A stretch of 64,000 nucleotides of DNA from Vibrio ponticus (lineage in GTDB: Bacteria > Pseudomonadota > Gammaproteobacteria > Enterobacterales > Vibrionaceae): positions 496,001-560,000 of the forward strand of contig NZ_AP019658.1 of the NCBI RefSeq assembly GCF_009938225.1, read 5' to 3'. A model generated the notes under the pieces. The model saw nothing but the letters and a program-made list of their open reading frames with translations, searched no databases and was not told the DNA's origin. A program made the position numbers and the translations under genes. Below are positions 44,470-53,804 of the stretch, piece after piece; position 1 is the first letter of the stretch, and each line of letters begins with the position of its first letter.

Positions 44470-44904
44470 TTATTTTTTAATGGCTTCGTTTAACCATTGT
44501 GAGAACTGGCTTTTCGGTAATGCTCCGTTTATGACATCTACTCTTTTGCCATTCTTAAACACCATGATGGTTGGAATGCTTCTAATCTGGTATTGGGCTG
44601 CGAGGTTTTGTTGTGATTCTGTATCAATTTTAACGAAGCGAAGTGCCCCATTTTGCTCTTCAGCAACCTGTTCGAAAACCGGTGCAAAGCCGACACATGG
44701 ATTACACCAAGGAGCCCAAAAATCAACAACGACTGGCTGGTCACTATTAAGTAAGGTGGCGAAGTTTAATTCGGTGCCTTCAATTGGTTTTCCGTCAAGT
44801 AATGGTTGTTGGCATTTACCACATTTTGGGCTCTCAGCAACTCGCTCACTAGGAACACGATTGACACCCTGGCAAGAAGGGCAACGAGTATTGAATGTTG
44901 ACAT
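44470..44904 (-). CDS. trxC: Thioredoxin 2 (TrxC) with CNPC active site
   Basis: A 144-residue thioredoxin with the N-terminal zinc finger of TrxC: two CxxC pairs (RCPSCQ and CGKCQ). The thioredoxin fold follows with VVVDFWAPWCNPC and SIPTIMVFKNG. The usual motif is WCGPC; here it is WCNPC, which could shift the redox potential or substrate choice. It reduces protein disulfides in the cytoplasm, and TrxC is often an oxidative-stress gene. Its promoter region retains a duplicated copy of the fabH control region. Confidence 0.9.
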   Translation of the reverse strand: MSTFNTRCPSCQGVNRVPSERVAESPKCGKCQQPLLDGKPIEGTELNFATLLNSDQPVVVDFWAPWCNPCVGFAPVFEQVAEEQNGALRFVKIDTESQQNLAAQYQIRSIPTIMVFKNGKRVDVINGALPKSQFSQWLNEAIKK

Positions 44905-44983
44905 GATTATTTCTCTCTTTGTTTTTATTTTTTACCTTAACACATCAATTAACCGCTTAGATTTATATCGATGTGAGATAGGA

Positions 44984-45004
44984 GGTATAGTTATACTATC
45001 GAAG
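44984..45004. repeat. Duplicated promoter element, copy 1 (beside trxC)
   Basis: A 21-bp identical block, GTATAGTTATACTATCGAAG with one more leading G, occurs here and at 46176-46196. It contains the inverted repeat ATAGT-TAT-ACTAT. Flanking similarity extends from about 44918 to beyond 45060, so this is part of a longer, diverged duplication. Confidence 0.8.
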
Positions 45005-45022
45005 TTGAAATAAGAAAACATA

Positions 45023-45100
45023 ACGACTGGCTATTAGATAGAAATTAGTGATGGGGGCAAGAGGCAGAAAAGCTTATCTAACGATAACGTTGACAAACGA
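45023..45100 (+). pseudogene. Vestige of the fabH 5' end
   Basis: After the duplicated promoter element, the sequence at 45023-45061 matches the start of fabH (46225-46263) at about 29 of 39 positions. Read in frame it gives TTGY-stop-IEISDGGK against [13 protein letters not shown] of fabH: the ATG has become ACG and a TAG has appeared. Weaker similarity runs on for about 40 more bases before the terminator at 45113. Confidence 0.7.
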
Positions 45101-45112
45101 AACCTCAAATAT

Positions 45113-45135
45113 GAAAAAGGCAGCCGAGGCTGCCT
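45113..45135 (-). terminator. Terminator of the glycine-rich stress-protein gene
   Basis: GGCAGCC-GA-GGCTGCC stem with the minus-strand T run (plus-strand AAAAA at 45114-45118), 38 bases after the stop at 45174. Confidence 0.85.
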
Positions 45136-45173
45136 GGATGCTTAAGCATTTAGGTAGGGTAACTTAAGCAAAA

Positions 45174-45680
45174 TTAAGCGTTAATGTGTTCTGCCTGATA
45201 GTCAGCTAAGATAGCTCGAGCTTTTACAATGTCTTCGGCATCGCCATGCACAATCACTAAGAACTTATCAGCTTTAATGGCAGATTCGTATTTTACAATG
45301 CTGTCTTTTGGAATGCCGATACTGGCAAGTGCACCACCAATGGCACCAGCGCCGCCAGTGACTACCCCACCTTCAATTGCGCCAACCACCGTGGCGACAA
45401 TTGGACCTGCAACCATCAGAGCACCAACACCAGGTAGCCAAAACATACCGGCACCAACGAGAGCACCCCATACACCACCCCAAAATGCGCCAGTTTTACC
45501 CCAGTTTTTTACGCGATCGCCGGTATTGTAGAAACCAGCAACATGTTCTTCACTATGGTAGCCTTTACCTAAAATCGAGATTTTTGACACGTCGTATTGC
45601 TCTTTTTTAAGCATTTTTACGATCGTTTCTGCTTCACTGTGAGTGTTTACGATGGTGATGACTTTATCTTGTGTTTTCAT
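45174..45680 (-). CDS. Glycine-zipper stress-type protein (YflT/general stress 17M-like)
   Basis: A 168-residue protein. The N-terminal ~55 residues form a small alpha/beta segment (VITIVNTHSEAETIVKMLKKEQYDVSKISILGKGY in two blocks), the middle is a glycine/alanine-rich hydrophobic zipper (GAFWGGVWGALVGAGMFWLPG and GAIGGALASIGIP) that can span the membrane, and the C-terminus is a second alpha/beta segment (FLVIVHGDAEDIVKARAIL). This resembles general-stress proteins of the YflT/DUF1269-like type. Precise function is unknown. It lies between two copies of the trxC/fabH promoter. Confidence 0.75.
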   Translation of the reverse strand: MKTQDKVITIVNTHSEAETIVKMLKKEQYDVSKISILGKGYHSEEHVAGFYNTGDRVKNWGKTGAFWGGVWGALVGAGMFWLPGVGALMVAGPIVATVVGAIEGGVVTGGAGAIGGALASIGIPKDSIVKYESAIKADKFLVIVHGDAEDIVKARAILADYQAEHINA

Positions 45681-46175
45681 AACATCTCTCCCTTTCGGAA
45701 TTCGCTGAATATTGTTTTAGTTAATCGCTATGGCTGGATACTCCCACCAACGAATGTAGAAAGAAACGCTTATTCTTGAGCATTAAGATTGTATTAATCG
45801 TCGCTCGGTATGAAAATAAATCAATGATTTTTAAAGGGAAAATTTTATGCCAATTATAGTCACGCTAATGGAATTAGATTGTTTCCATATTCCATTTAAT
45901 CCTGCTGTTTTGTTATGCCGAATAAGCAACCAGTGGCTTTTGGGTTCATAGTGCAAATATGACTAGCAGTGGATGTTAAGCTCAGAGATATGATTTGGTA
46001 GGCGAGTGTATTGGGGTGTTTGTTGTTTGGAAACCGGCGTGTTTGTCGGGTGAATAACTTTCACCGCTGATTGCAACCAAGAGCTTAATGCAGAAATGAC
46101 AGATTCAAGGTGTGTTTTTATTTGCCTAATCACACTAATCAACATGTTAGATTCAGGTCGACTTGAGGTGGGGTG
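45681..46175. other. Intergenic region with diverged upstream arm of the duplication
   Basis: It holds the promoter of the stress-protein gene and, at about 46110-46175, a diverged copy of the sequence between trxC and its promoter element (shared GTTTTTATTT, then TTAGATT and TCGA...TGAG). A very weak remnant of the trxC start may lie near 46080-46105. No live gene is supported. Confidence 0.5.
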
Positions 46176-46196
46176 GGTATAGTTATACTATCGAAG
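46176..46196. repeat. Duplicated promoter element, copy 2 (before fabH)
   Basis: This block is identical over 21 bp to 44984-45004 and about 1192 bp away in the same orientation. It lies 28 bp before the fabH ATG and contains TATAGT/TATACT boxes usable as -10 elements plus the ATAGT-TAT-ACTAT dyad. Confidence 0.8.
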
Positions 46197-46224
46197 GTAA
46201 AATAAGAACACACAAAGGCGAAGA

Positions 46225-47310
46225 ATGACCAACTATTACGCAGAAATTAGCGGTTGGGGTAAGTGCCTACCGCCCGCGACACTTTCTAATGACGACTTAA
46301 GTACCTTTATCGATACGTCTGATGAATGGATTCGTACTCGAACTGGGATTGAGAACCGCCGCATAAGCCATGTAGAAACATCAGACATGTCCACAGTGGC
46401 TGCTCAGCACGCGATTGCTTGTGCTGGCATTGAAGCCAAAGATATTGATGTGATTATTGTGGCGACATGTTCTCCTGATTCACTGATTCCTAATATAGCC
46501 TCTAAGGTTTCACAAAACCTAGGTATTAGAGGGGCGGCAGCCTTCGACCTAAATGCAGCTTGTACTGGCTTCGTGTATGGTCTAGAAACCGCAACGCGCT
46601 TGATTCAAGCGGGTAACTATCAACATGCATTAGTCATTGGCGCAGAACGTTTGTCGTTCTACATTGATTGGACACAACGTGATACTGCGGTGTTGTTTGG
46701 CGACGGTGCAGGTGCGGTGGTGCTGAGCAAAACCGAGCAGCAAGTTGGTTTGCAACAAGCGCAACTTGGCTGTGACTCGAAAGGTCGTGATATTTTGGCT
46801 GTGCCAAAGTTTGGTACTTCGATGGACCGTTTTGCTGCCGACAATGGACATTGGGACTTTAACTTCGTTGGTAAAGAGATCTTTAAGCGAGCGGTTAAAG
46901 GAATGGGTGCAGCAGCGCATACAGTATTGGCGCGCAGTGAACTCTCAACGGATCAAGTGGACGTAGTGATTCCGCACCAAGCGAATATCCGTATTATCCA
47001 GACGCTATGTGATATGGCAGGCATTAGCCAAGACAAAGCATTTGTGAATATCCAAAATTACGGTAACACTTCAGCAGCGACTGTACCGATTGCACTGTGT
47101 GAAGCGCTAGAACAAGGTAAAGTGAAGCCAGGCGATAACTTACTTTTGGCAGCGTTTGGTGCAGGCTTAACCTGGGGGGCAGGTCATATCAAGTGGGGAG
47201 AACGTGTGACTCCGATTGATAGTAATGACGCACAGCTGGTTGAATGTCACTTAACTGCTCTTGAGTTATTACAGAATGCGATTGAGCAGTGTAAAAACAA
47301 ACCTGCCTAA
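46225..47310 (+). CDS. fabH: 3-oxoacyl-ACP synthase III (FabH family)
   Basis: A 361-residue ketoacyl synthase III that starts fatty-acid synthesis by condensing acetyl-CoA with malonyl-ACP. The Cys-His-Asn triad is clear: C113 in NAACTGF, H251 in PHQAN and N281 in NYGNTSAAT, and GDGAGAVVL is present. It has a ~30-residue C-terminal extension beyond the usual FabH end (WGAGHIKWG), which is not typical. It is isolated from the main fab cluster, so it is probably a second FabH with its own substrate range. RBS AGGCGAAGA precedes the ATG. Confidence 0.9.
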   Translation: MTNYYAEISGWGKCLPPATLSNDDLSTFIDTSDEWIRTRTGIENRRISHVETSDMSTVAAQHAIACAGIEAKDIDVIIVATCSPDSLIPNIASKVSQNLGIRGAAAFDLNAACTGFVYGLETATRLIQAGNYQHALVIGAERLSFYIDWTQRDTAVLFGDGAGAVVLSKTEQQVGLQQAQLGCDSKGRDILAVPKFGTSMDRFAADNGHWDFNFVGKEIFKRAVKGMGAAAHTVLARSELSTDQVDVVIPHQANIRIIQTLCDMAGISQDKAFVNIQNYGNTSAATVPIALCEALEQGKVKPGDNLLLAAFGAGLTWGAGHIKWGERVTPIDSNDAQLVECHLTALELLQNAIEQCKNKPA

Positions 47311-47357
47311 CAGCCTGTTAACTTGAATATAGTTACAAGCCACGTAGAGTGATAAAC

Positions 47358-47407
47358 TTGCGCCCTAGAAGACAAACAATTAGTCAGTAGACAACACTAG
47401 GGCGCAA
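47358..47407 (+). promoter_or_regulatory. Perfect 11-bp inverted repeat abutting the sbcD start
   Basis: TTGCGCCCTAG (47358-47368) and CTAGGGCGCAA (47397-47407) are exact reverse complements around a 28-base spacer. The 3' arm ends at the base before the sbcD ATG and contains the AGGG ribosome site, so the RNA hairpin would hide it. Confidence 0.6.
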
Positions 47408-48547
47408 ATGAAGTTCCTTCATACCTCAGATTGGCACTTAGGTCGCCAATTTCACAACGTATCCTTGCTTGAAGATCAACAAGCAGTACTTGCACAAATT
47501 ATTACCTATCTTGAATCCAACCCAGTCGATGCATTCGTTATCGCCGGGGATATATACGATCGTAGTGTCCCGCCAACCGCGGCGATTGAGGTGATGAGTC
47601 AATTTGTTGAAAAGGTATGTGGCGAACTTTTTGTACCGGTGATTATCATCCCGGGCAACCACGATGGGGCTCAGCGTTTAGGGTTTGCCGCCAATCAGAT
47701 GAAGTCATCCGGTTTACACATCATCGCTAATTTTGATGAGATGCTAAAACCGGTCATCATTCCAAGTGATATCGGTGAAGTCGCCTTTTATGGCATGCCT
47801 TACAACGATCCTGAACTGGTACGCCACTACAGTAAAGAGCCGGTAAAAGATCATGATCAAGCACATCAACTGTTGGCAGAACTTATCCATCAGCAATTTG
47901 TGCCTGAGCAAAAAAACGTACTAATTAGCCATTGTTTCGTTGATGGTGCCATGGAGTCTGACTCTGAGCGTCCACTGGCTATCGGCGGTTCTGATCGTGT
48001 TAGCCACGACCATTTCACTCAGTTTGACTACGTCGCATTAGGGCATTTGCACCAACCACAGAAGAAAGGCGAAGAGTACATCCGCTATTCAGGCTCGTTG
48101 ATGAAGTACAGCTTCTCGGAGCAGCATCAAGCGAAAGGAATGACCTTGGTTGAGCTCGATCAAAGCGGGTTTAAATCTGCTACACATATTGCGCTGACGG
48201 CACCTCATCAAATGCGCATTATTGAAGGTGAGTTACAAACTTTACTGGAATTGGGTAAAACCGATCCAAACAATCATGATTATATTTTGGCGCGCCTAAC
48301 CGATAAGCATGCGATTCTTGACCCAATGGAAAAGTTGCGCAAAGTCTATCCCAACGTCTTACACCTAGAAAAACCGGGCATGTTAATGGGTGTCGAGCAA
48401 CAAATGGGTAAAGCTCGTTTAGCTCGTGGAGAATTAGACATGTTTAAAGATTTCTTCCTAGAAGCGAAGCAAGAGCCTTTGACTGCCGACCAAGAAAGTG
48501 CGGTGAGTGAAATCATTACTCAATTAACACGCCAGCAAGAGGCATAA
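47408..48547 (+). CDS. sbcD: Exonuclease SbcCD subunit D
   Basis: A 379-residue Mre11-type metallophosphoesterase. The nuclease motifs are SDWHLGR (motif I), AGDIYDR (II), IPGNHD (III), ISHCFVDG (IV) and YVALGHLHQ (V). With SbcC it cuts DNA hairpins and palindromes and processes blocked ends. It is followed by sbcC 3 bp later. Confidence 0.95.
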   Translation: MKFLHTSDWHLGRQFHNVSLLEDQQAVLAQIITYLESNPVDAFVIAGDIYDRSVPPTAAIEVMSQFVEKVCGELFVPVIIIPGNHDGAQRLGFAANQMKSSGLHIIANFDEMLKPVIIPSDIGEVAFYGMPYNDPELVRHYSKEPVKDHDQAHQLLAELIHQQFVPEQKNVLISHCFVDGAMESDSERPLAIGGSDRVSHDHFTQFDYVALGHLHQPQKKGEEYIRYSGSLMKYSFSEQHQAKGMTLVELDQSGFKSATHIALTAPHQMRIIEGELQTLLELGKTDPNNHDYILARLTDKHAILDPMEKLRKVYPNVLHLEKPGMLMGVEQQMGKARLARGELDMFKDFFLEAKQEPLTADQESAVSEIITQLTRQQEA

Positions 48548-48550
48548 TCG

Positions 48551-51500
48551 ATGACGCCATTAAAACTCACTATCCAAGCATTTGGTCCCTTTGCTGATAA
48601 GCAAGTTATCGATTTCACACAACTCGGTCAATCTCCACTGTTTTTAATCAATGGACCGACGGGCTCAGGTAAAAGCTCTATTTTAGATGCGATTTGCTTT
48701 GCGCTGTACGGAGAAACAACCGGAAGCGAACGTACTGGCGAACAGATGCGTTGTGATCACGCAGCTCCAGATTTTGCAACAGAAGTGATTTTTGAGTTCG
48801 CTCTTGGTAGTAAGCAGTACCGAATTGAACGAACGCCTACGCAGATGTTGCCGAAAAAACGTGGCGATGGCTTAACCAAAAAAGATCACACAGCGGTGCT
48901 ATTTCGCATTGATGGTGATGAAGAAGCGTTGTTAGCCAACAAACCTAGCCCAGTGGCAAAAGCGATCAGTGAGCTTATTGGTTTAGATGTAAAACAGTTT
49001 CGTCAGGTAATGGTGTTACCACAAGGTAAATTCCGTGAGCTATTGATTGCCAACTCTAAAGAGCGTGAACAGATCTTTGGTCAACTATTCCAAACTCATG
49101 TGTATGTCGCGATAGAAAAAGCGCTATTGGATAAAGCTGCGCATATTCGTCGAGCTAAAGATGAGTTTGATAACCAGATCAAAGGCGCACTCGATGTTGC
49201 CGGAGTATCGAGCGAAGAGGAGCTAAACCAGCAGATTGATGCCGTTAAGCCTCTTATTGGTGATGCGAACCTGCAGCTAACTAATGCTCAAAGTGTGTTG
49301 GAAAACGCTCAGGCGCAATATAAAGCTGCCAATGAGTTACAGGCTAAAATGATCAAGCGTGATCAACTGGTGGCAAGTCGCAATGAACATTTGGCGCAAC
49401 AACCAGCTATGGATCAGTTAGCGGCAAAAAGAAAACATGCTCAGCAAGCTCAAGATCTGCACTTACCTCACAACCAATGGCAGCAAGCGCAACAAAGACA
49501 AGTAAGCGCAAAGAGCGCGTGTGAGCAAGGTGCCAGACAACTTGAACAAGTGACGATTGAGTATGGTGAAGCAAAAGCGCAAGCAGATAAAGCTAGCTCA
49601 GATGCTCAGGCAATTCCTGCACTGACTCAGCAATTGTTCAATTTAAATGAGATCGCGAAACGTCTAAATCAGCGTGATCAAGAACACGCGAAACTCAAAC
49701 AAGCGCAAAACTCGCAACAGCAATTGCAACAAACGCATCAGCAAAACGTTCAACAAATCGTAATGCTTGAAGATGCGGCTAAAAATCAGCAGCAGCAGCA
49801 ACTGCAACTAGCAAAAGACAGCTTAGCGGCGCTACCAGCGCAGCAAGCGGAACTAAAACAGCTACAGACACAATTAAAGAACTACCAAGAGCTTGCGAAT
49901 ACTCAACAAGCTGCGGAGCAATTTAGGGCTATCTACCAAGTTAAATTGTCTGAGTTTGAACAAGCAAAAGCCCAGTTTGAGCAAGCAAAACGCTTTGCCG
50001 ATCAGCAAGAATATTATTGGCACACCTCGCAAGCTGCGCAACTGGCAAAAACACTGCAACTTGGTGAACCATGCCCAGTTTGCGGTAGTAAAGAGCATCC
50101 ACAACCGGCGCAGTTTACCGAGCAAGAGGTGAGCAAAGCGCAAGTTGATCAAGCCCGAGCAAAACAGCAGCAAAGTTTCAATTTGCAAGAGGCGGCATCG
50201 AGTGCTTTACAGGCAGCACAACGAGACGTCGATAGAGTGGAGCAGGCTGTAAAAGGTTGGCAGGGGCAATTGGGTGATAATCCGCAACCTCAGCCAGAAA
50301 TCCAACACCTAGCACAACAGCTTGAGATGCAGATTGGTGCGGTTAACCTCAACGCAGTTGAGCAAATCTCGCAACAGTTGCAAACCACGGAGCAATTGTT
50401 GTTGCAACATAAGCAGCAGGATGAATTGACTCATCAGCAGCTCACGGAAGCGACGCAACTGGTAGCGAAGTTAGAAGGCAGTTTGGCGAACTTATTGCAA
50501 GATTTGACTGAGCAAGATCAAGACTTGGCTTACGTGCAGCAAACTATCACGCAAACAGATAATCAAGTTAAGCAGTTGCAACAAGCAGAGCTGCAAGCAA
50601 AGCAGAAGCTGGAAACCCTTCATACCCAACTGGTTACGGTAAAGACACAGCAGCTAGAAAACGACAGGCAGCTTAAAGAGGCGTTAGAGCAACTTGAAAG
50701 CAATGAGTCTAATTGGATTAAGCAGCTGCAACAGAGCCAATTTGAGACTGAATCCGCGTATCTTGAAGCTCGTTTAGAACCGATGCAAATAGAGCAGATA
50801 GAACGGCAGTTGGCGCAATTTGCTGAGCGAACATCGAGCCTAAATGGGGCGCTAGAAACATTAGAGCAAGAACTAGCAGAGCAAAGTTTGCCGGATATAG
50901 AGCTGTTACAGCAGTCACTTAATCAGGCGCAAGCGGCGCATCAAATTCAATTGGATGCGCTGACTAAGTTGCAGTCACAACTTGATAACTTGAATAAAGT
51001 GGCGAAAATTTTGACTCAGCTTTATCAGCAAAACAAAGCTCTTGAAGCTGAATATCAAGTCATTGGTACATTGAGTGATATTGCCAATGGGCGAACCGGT
51101 GCGCGTGTCAGCCTGCATCGCTTTGTATTGGGCGTTTTGCTTGATGATGTACTAATTCAAGCGTCACAACGACTGCGCGTAATGAGTAAAGGGCGCTATG
51201 AGTTACGTCGTAAAGAAGAACGAGCGAAAGGTCTAGCAGGCTCCGGTTTGGACTTGATGGTTGAAGATGGCTACTCGGGTAAGCTGCGCGATGTGGCGAC
51301 TTTATCAGGTGGTGAATCCTTCATGGCGGCGCTTGCGCTAGCCCTTGGTCTCTCTGATGTGGTGCAATCTTATAGTGGTGGCATTCGTTTAGATACGCTG
51401 TTTATTGATGAAGGCTTTGGTAGCCTCGATCCTGAATCGCTCGATTTGGCTATTCAAACCTTAATTGATCTGCAACAAGGTGGACGAACAATTGGTTTGA

Positions 51501-51601
51501 TATCACACGTCAGCGAACTCAAAGAACAAATGCCACTAAGAATTGATGTGAAAAGCGACCGAAGCGGAAGCCATATCCAATTACAGGGTACGATCTTCTA
51601 G
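48551..51601 (+). CDS. sbcC: Exonuclease SbcCD subunit C (Rad50-like ATPase)
   Basis: A 1016-residue SMC-like ATPase. Walker A is GPTGSGKSS (35-43); long Gln-rich coiled coils flank the zinc hook CPVC (508-511); the C-terminal half has the ABC signature LSGGESF and the Walker B region DTLFIDEGFGSLD. It forms the ATP-driven clamp of the SbcCD nuclease. It is a translational partner of sbcD. The coiled coil is unusually rich in Gln, as in other Vibrio SbcC proteins. Confidence 0.95.
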   Translation: MTPLKLTIQAFGPFADKQVIDFTQLGQSPLFLINGPTGSGKSSILDAICFALYGETTGSERTGEQMRCDHAAPDFATEVIFEFALGSKQYRIERTPTQMLPKKRGDGLTKKDHTAVLFRIDGDEEALLANKPSPVAKAISELIGLDVKQFRQVMVLPQGKFRELLIANSKEREQIFGQLFQTHVYVAIEKALLDKAAHIRRAKDEFDNQIKGALDVAGVSSEEELNQQIDAVKPLIGDANLQLTNAQSVLENAQAQYKAANELQAKMIKRDQLVASRNEHLAQQPAMDQLAAKRKHAQQAQDLHLPHNQWQQAQQRQVSAKSACEQGARQLEQVTIEYGEAKAQADKASSDAQAIPALTQQLFNLNEIAKRLNQRDQEHAKLKQAQNSQQQLQQTHQQNVQQIVMLEDAAKNQQQQQLQLAKDSLAALPAQQAELKQLQTQLKNYQELANTQQAAEQFRAIYQVKLSEFEQAKAQFEQAKRFADQQEYYWHTSQAAQLAKTLQLGEPCPVCGSKEHPQPAQFTEQEVSKAQVDQARAKQQQSFNLQEAASSALQAAQRDVDRVEQAVKGWQGQLGDNPQPQPEIQHLAQQLEMQIGAVNLNAVEQISQQLQTTEQLLLQHKQQDELTHQQLTEATQLVAKLEGSLANLLQDLTEQDQDLAYVQQTITQTDNQVKQLQQAELQAKQKLETLHTQLVTVKTQQLENDRQLKEALEQLESNESNWIKQLQQSQFETESAYLEARLEPMQIEQIERQLAQFAERTSSLNGALETLEQELAEQSLPDIELLQQSLNQAQAAHQIQLDALTKLQSQLDNLNKVAKILTQLYQQNKALEAEYQVIGTLSDIANGRTGARVSLHRFVLGVLLDDVLIQASQRLRVMSKGRYELRRKEERAKGLAGSGLDLMVEDGYSGKLRDVATLSGGESFMAALALALGLSDVVQSYSGGIRLDTLFIDEGFGSLDPESLDLAIQTLIDLQQGGRTIGLISHVSELKEQMPLRIDVKSDRSGSHIQLQGTIF

Positions 51602-51608
51602 AAGCGAT

Positions 51609-51649
51609 TGCAGCCTCAAAGTAAAACAATGTTGAAAACTGAGGCTGCA
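51609..51649 (+). terminator. Stem-loop after sbcC
   Basis: TGCAGCCTCA (51609-51618) and TGAGGCTGCA (51640-51649) pair perfectly around 21 bases. No T run follows, so termination may be Rho-assisted or the hairpin protects the 3' end. A second small stem GCACA/TGTGC follows at 51646-51663. Confidence 0.5.
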
Positions 51650-51728
51650 CAAAACTGAGTGTGCAACATAATCTATATTTACCGTATGGCACAGCAACGG
51701 GTTGCGCCAGTCTATGATGAGAAGTGAA

Positions 51729-53786
51729 ATGGAATCGGTTCGTAAGGTCTATCAGTATGCGGAGCCTAACCTAACCGTAATTGGTTGGATGGGTTTTCTA
51801 GGCTATCCGGCATACTACTATGTGTGGCAATACCTGTTCCCACAACCATACGAATCTCTCTCATTGCGCATCGTTTGTTCGCTTTTGTTTGCCGTCATCG
51901 CGTTAAGACAGTACTTGCCAGCTTACTTACAACGCTACCTACCAGGCTATTTTGCCTTCAGTGTGCCAATTTGTTTGCCATTTTTCTTCTCCTACATGAT
52001 GTTCAAGAACGACTGGTCTGAAGTGTGGGTGATGTCATTTATGGCTTCGATTATTATTCATGTCTTGGTGGTTTATCGGACCGGGTTACTGCTGCTCCAG
52101 ACTACATTAGCCTTTATCGCATCGATATTTTTAGCCTATGGCTCGAGTTGGAATACGATTCAAGAGCACATGGTTTGGTCGTATGTCGCTATTTTTGCTT
52201 TTACCTACGTGTTTGGTAATTTATTTCATCTGCGTAGCCAAATAGAGCATGAATCCCGAGTTTCGCTTGCCAAATCTTTTGGGGCTGGTATTGCTCACGA
52301 GATGCGAAATCCTTTGAGTGCGCTTAAGGCGTCACTCGATGTGTTAGAGAGCTTGCTTCCATTGTCACAAGCAAAGCAGAGCAAACAGAAAGTCGGCGTC
52401 TATGAATTGGATGATACGTCGCTCAAGTTAGCTCATGAAGTGATTTTGCAAGCCAATGAAGCGATACGCAGTGGTACAGAAACCATCGATCTGTTGCTTA
52501 CTTCCATCGATCAAAACCGAATCACCAATGCGACCTATCGTAAGCACTCAATGCAGCTGGTGACTCAGCAAGCATTAGCGAGTTTCTCTTATCCAAGCCC
52601 TGCTGACCGATTAGCGATACAGCCTAATTTAAAAGAAGATTTCTTCTTTTTGGGTAGCGATACACTAATCAAATACGCTTTGTACAATTTACTTAAAAAT
52701 GCATTTTTTCATGGCAAACGCGATAAGTTCAATATTACTGTTGAGTTGCGTCGATTTAACGGCTTCAACCAACTGATCTTACGTGATAACGGCGTCGGGA
52801 TGAGCTCTGAAGTGAGTAAACAGATCTTTGACGATTTTTATACTCAAGGTAAGGCGGGTGGTTATGGGCTAGGATTGCCATTTTGTCTCAAAGTAATGCG
52901 AGCGATTGGTGGTGAGATACGCTGTCGTTCAGAGGTCAATGAGTTTACCGAATTCACCTTAACCTTTCCGCCGTATGAATCTCCTGCGGTGAATAAAATT
53001 AAGCTCGACATGCTTAAGAACAAGAGTGTGCTTTACATTGGGGAATCAATTGGTCTTTTGACTGCCCTTGATGAAAGTTCGTTTTATCTTGGTTTTAATT
53101 TTAAATCCAAGCGTTTGTCCAAGGCGTTGAAGAAGGCGGAATATGAATTTGAGTACGACATCATATTTGTCGATCTCGATGAAAAGCTGGCTGATCAACA
53201 AGTCCTTGCTGAGCTAGAAAGTAAACTCAGTTTTACCCAAGGTCGATTGGTATATCTCTACGATAAAAAGTCTGAGTATCGTTATGACTTAGAGTCTAGC
53301 ATTGAATTTTGTCCGGTTGAAAAAGCGCACTGTATTACTCAGTGTTCAAGCATTATTGATGAGTTGATTTTTGACTCGCCGCCAACCAGCCGTAAGCTCG
53401 ATTTAGGACAAAAGAGCTACCATGGTAAAACATTACTATTGGCTGATGATAACCATTCTATGCGTGCTTATACCGCTATTTTAATGCAGAAGTACGGTTT
53501 CACGGTTATCGAAGCGCAAAATGGGCAAGAGGCGTTAGAGCGCCTACAGCAGTCGAAAGTCGATTTGATTGTGATGGATATAGAAATGCCCATTATGGAT
53601 GGCTTAACGGCGGCTAAGGAGATTCGCCGAATGAACTCGCCCCTAATATCGATACCGATTATCGGTTATACCGGCGACTCTTCTGCTGAAATGGCGCGTA
53701 AGATTCATCGCTCCGGAATCAATGATTACCTCATTAAACCAGCCAATAGTGAAAACTTGATGCTAAAAGTGAGTAAGTGGTTGTAA
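51729..53786 (+). CDS. cqsS: Quorum-sensing sensor kinase CqsS (CAI-1 receptor)
   Basis: A 685-residue hybrid kinase closely matching CqsS: KVYQYAEPNL start, six-helix membrane sensor, H190 in GAGIAHEMRNP, ATPase motifs (NLLKNAFFHG, DNGVGM, GYGLGLPF) and receiver D617 in VMDIEMP. CAI-1-binding positions W100 and S103 are kept (W104/S107 in V. cholerae numbering). Residue 166 (cholerae C170) is Phe, as I recall for V. harveyi, where it favours the shorter eight-carbon CAI-1. At low density it feeds phosphate to LuxU and LuxO, which drive qrr. The start at 51729 is chosen from the conserved N-terminus; ATG 51714 is possible. Confidence 0.93.
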   Translation: MESVRKVYQYAEPNLTVIGWMGFLGYPAYYYVWQYLFPQPYESLSLRIVCSLLFAVIALRQYLPAYLQRYLPGYFAFSVPICLPFFFSYMMFKNDWSEVWVMSFMASIIIHVLVVYRTGLLLLQTTLAFIASIFLAYGSSWNTIQEHMVWSYVAIFAFTYVFGNLFHLRSQIEHESRVSLAKSFGAGIAHEMRNPLSALKASLDVLESLLPLSQAKQSKQKVGVYELDDTSLKLAHEVILQANEAIRSGTETIDLLLTSIDQNRITNATYRKHSMQLVTQQALASFSYPSPADRLAIQPNLKEDFFFLGSDTLIKYALYNLLKNAFFHGKRDKFNITVELRRFNGFNQLILRDNGVGMSSEVSKQIFDDFYTQGKAGGYGLGLPFCLKVMRAIGGEIRCRSEVNEFTEFTLTFPPYESPAVNKIKLDMLKNKSVLYIGESIGLLTALDESSFYLGFNFKSKRLSKALKKAEYEFEYDIIFVDLDEKLADQQVLAELESKLSFTQGRLVYLYDKKSEYRYDLESSIEFCPVEKAHCITQCSSIIDELIFDSPPTSRKLDLGQKSYHGKTLLLADDNHSMRAYTAILMQKYGFTVIEAQNGQEALERLQQSKVDLIVMDIEMPIMDGLTAAKEIRRMNSPLISIPIIGYTGDSSAEMARKIHRSGINDYLIKPANSENLMLKVSKWL

Positions 53787-53804
53787 GCGATAAAAGTGAG
53801 CCAA

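Noticed and set aside
45229..45610. Plus-strand ORFs opposite the stress-protein gene
   Set aside because: They are antisense shadows of a glycine-rich gene, with Pro/Ala-rich low-complexity products.
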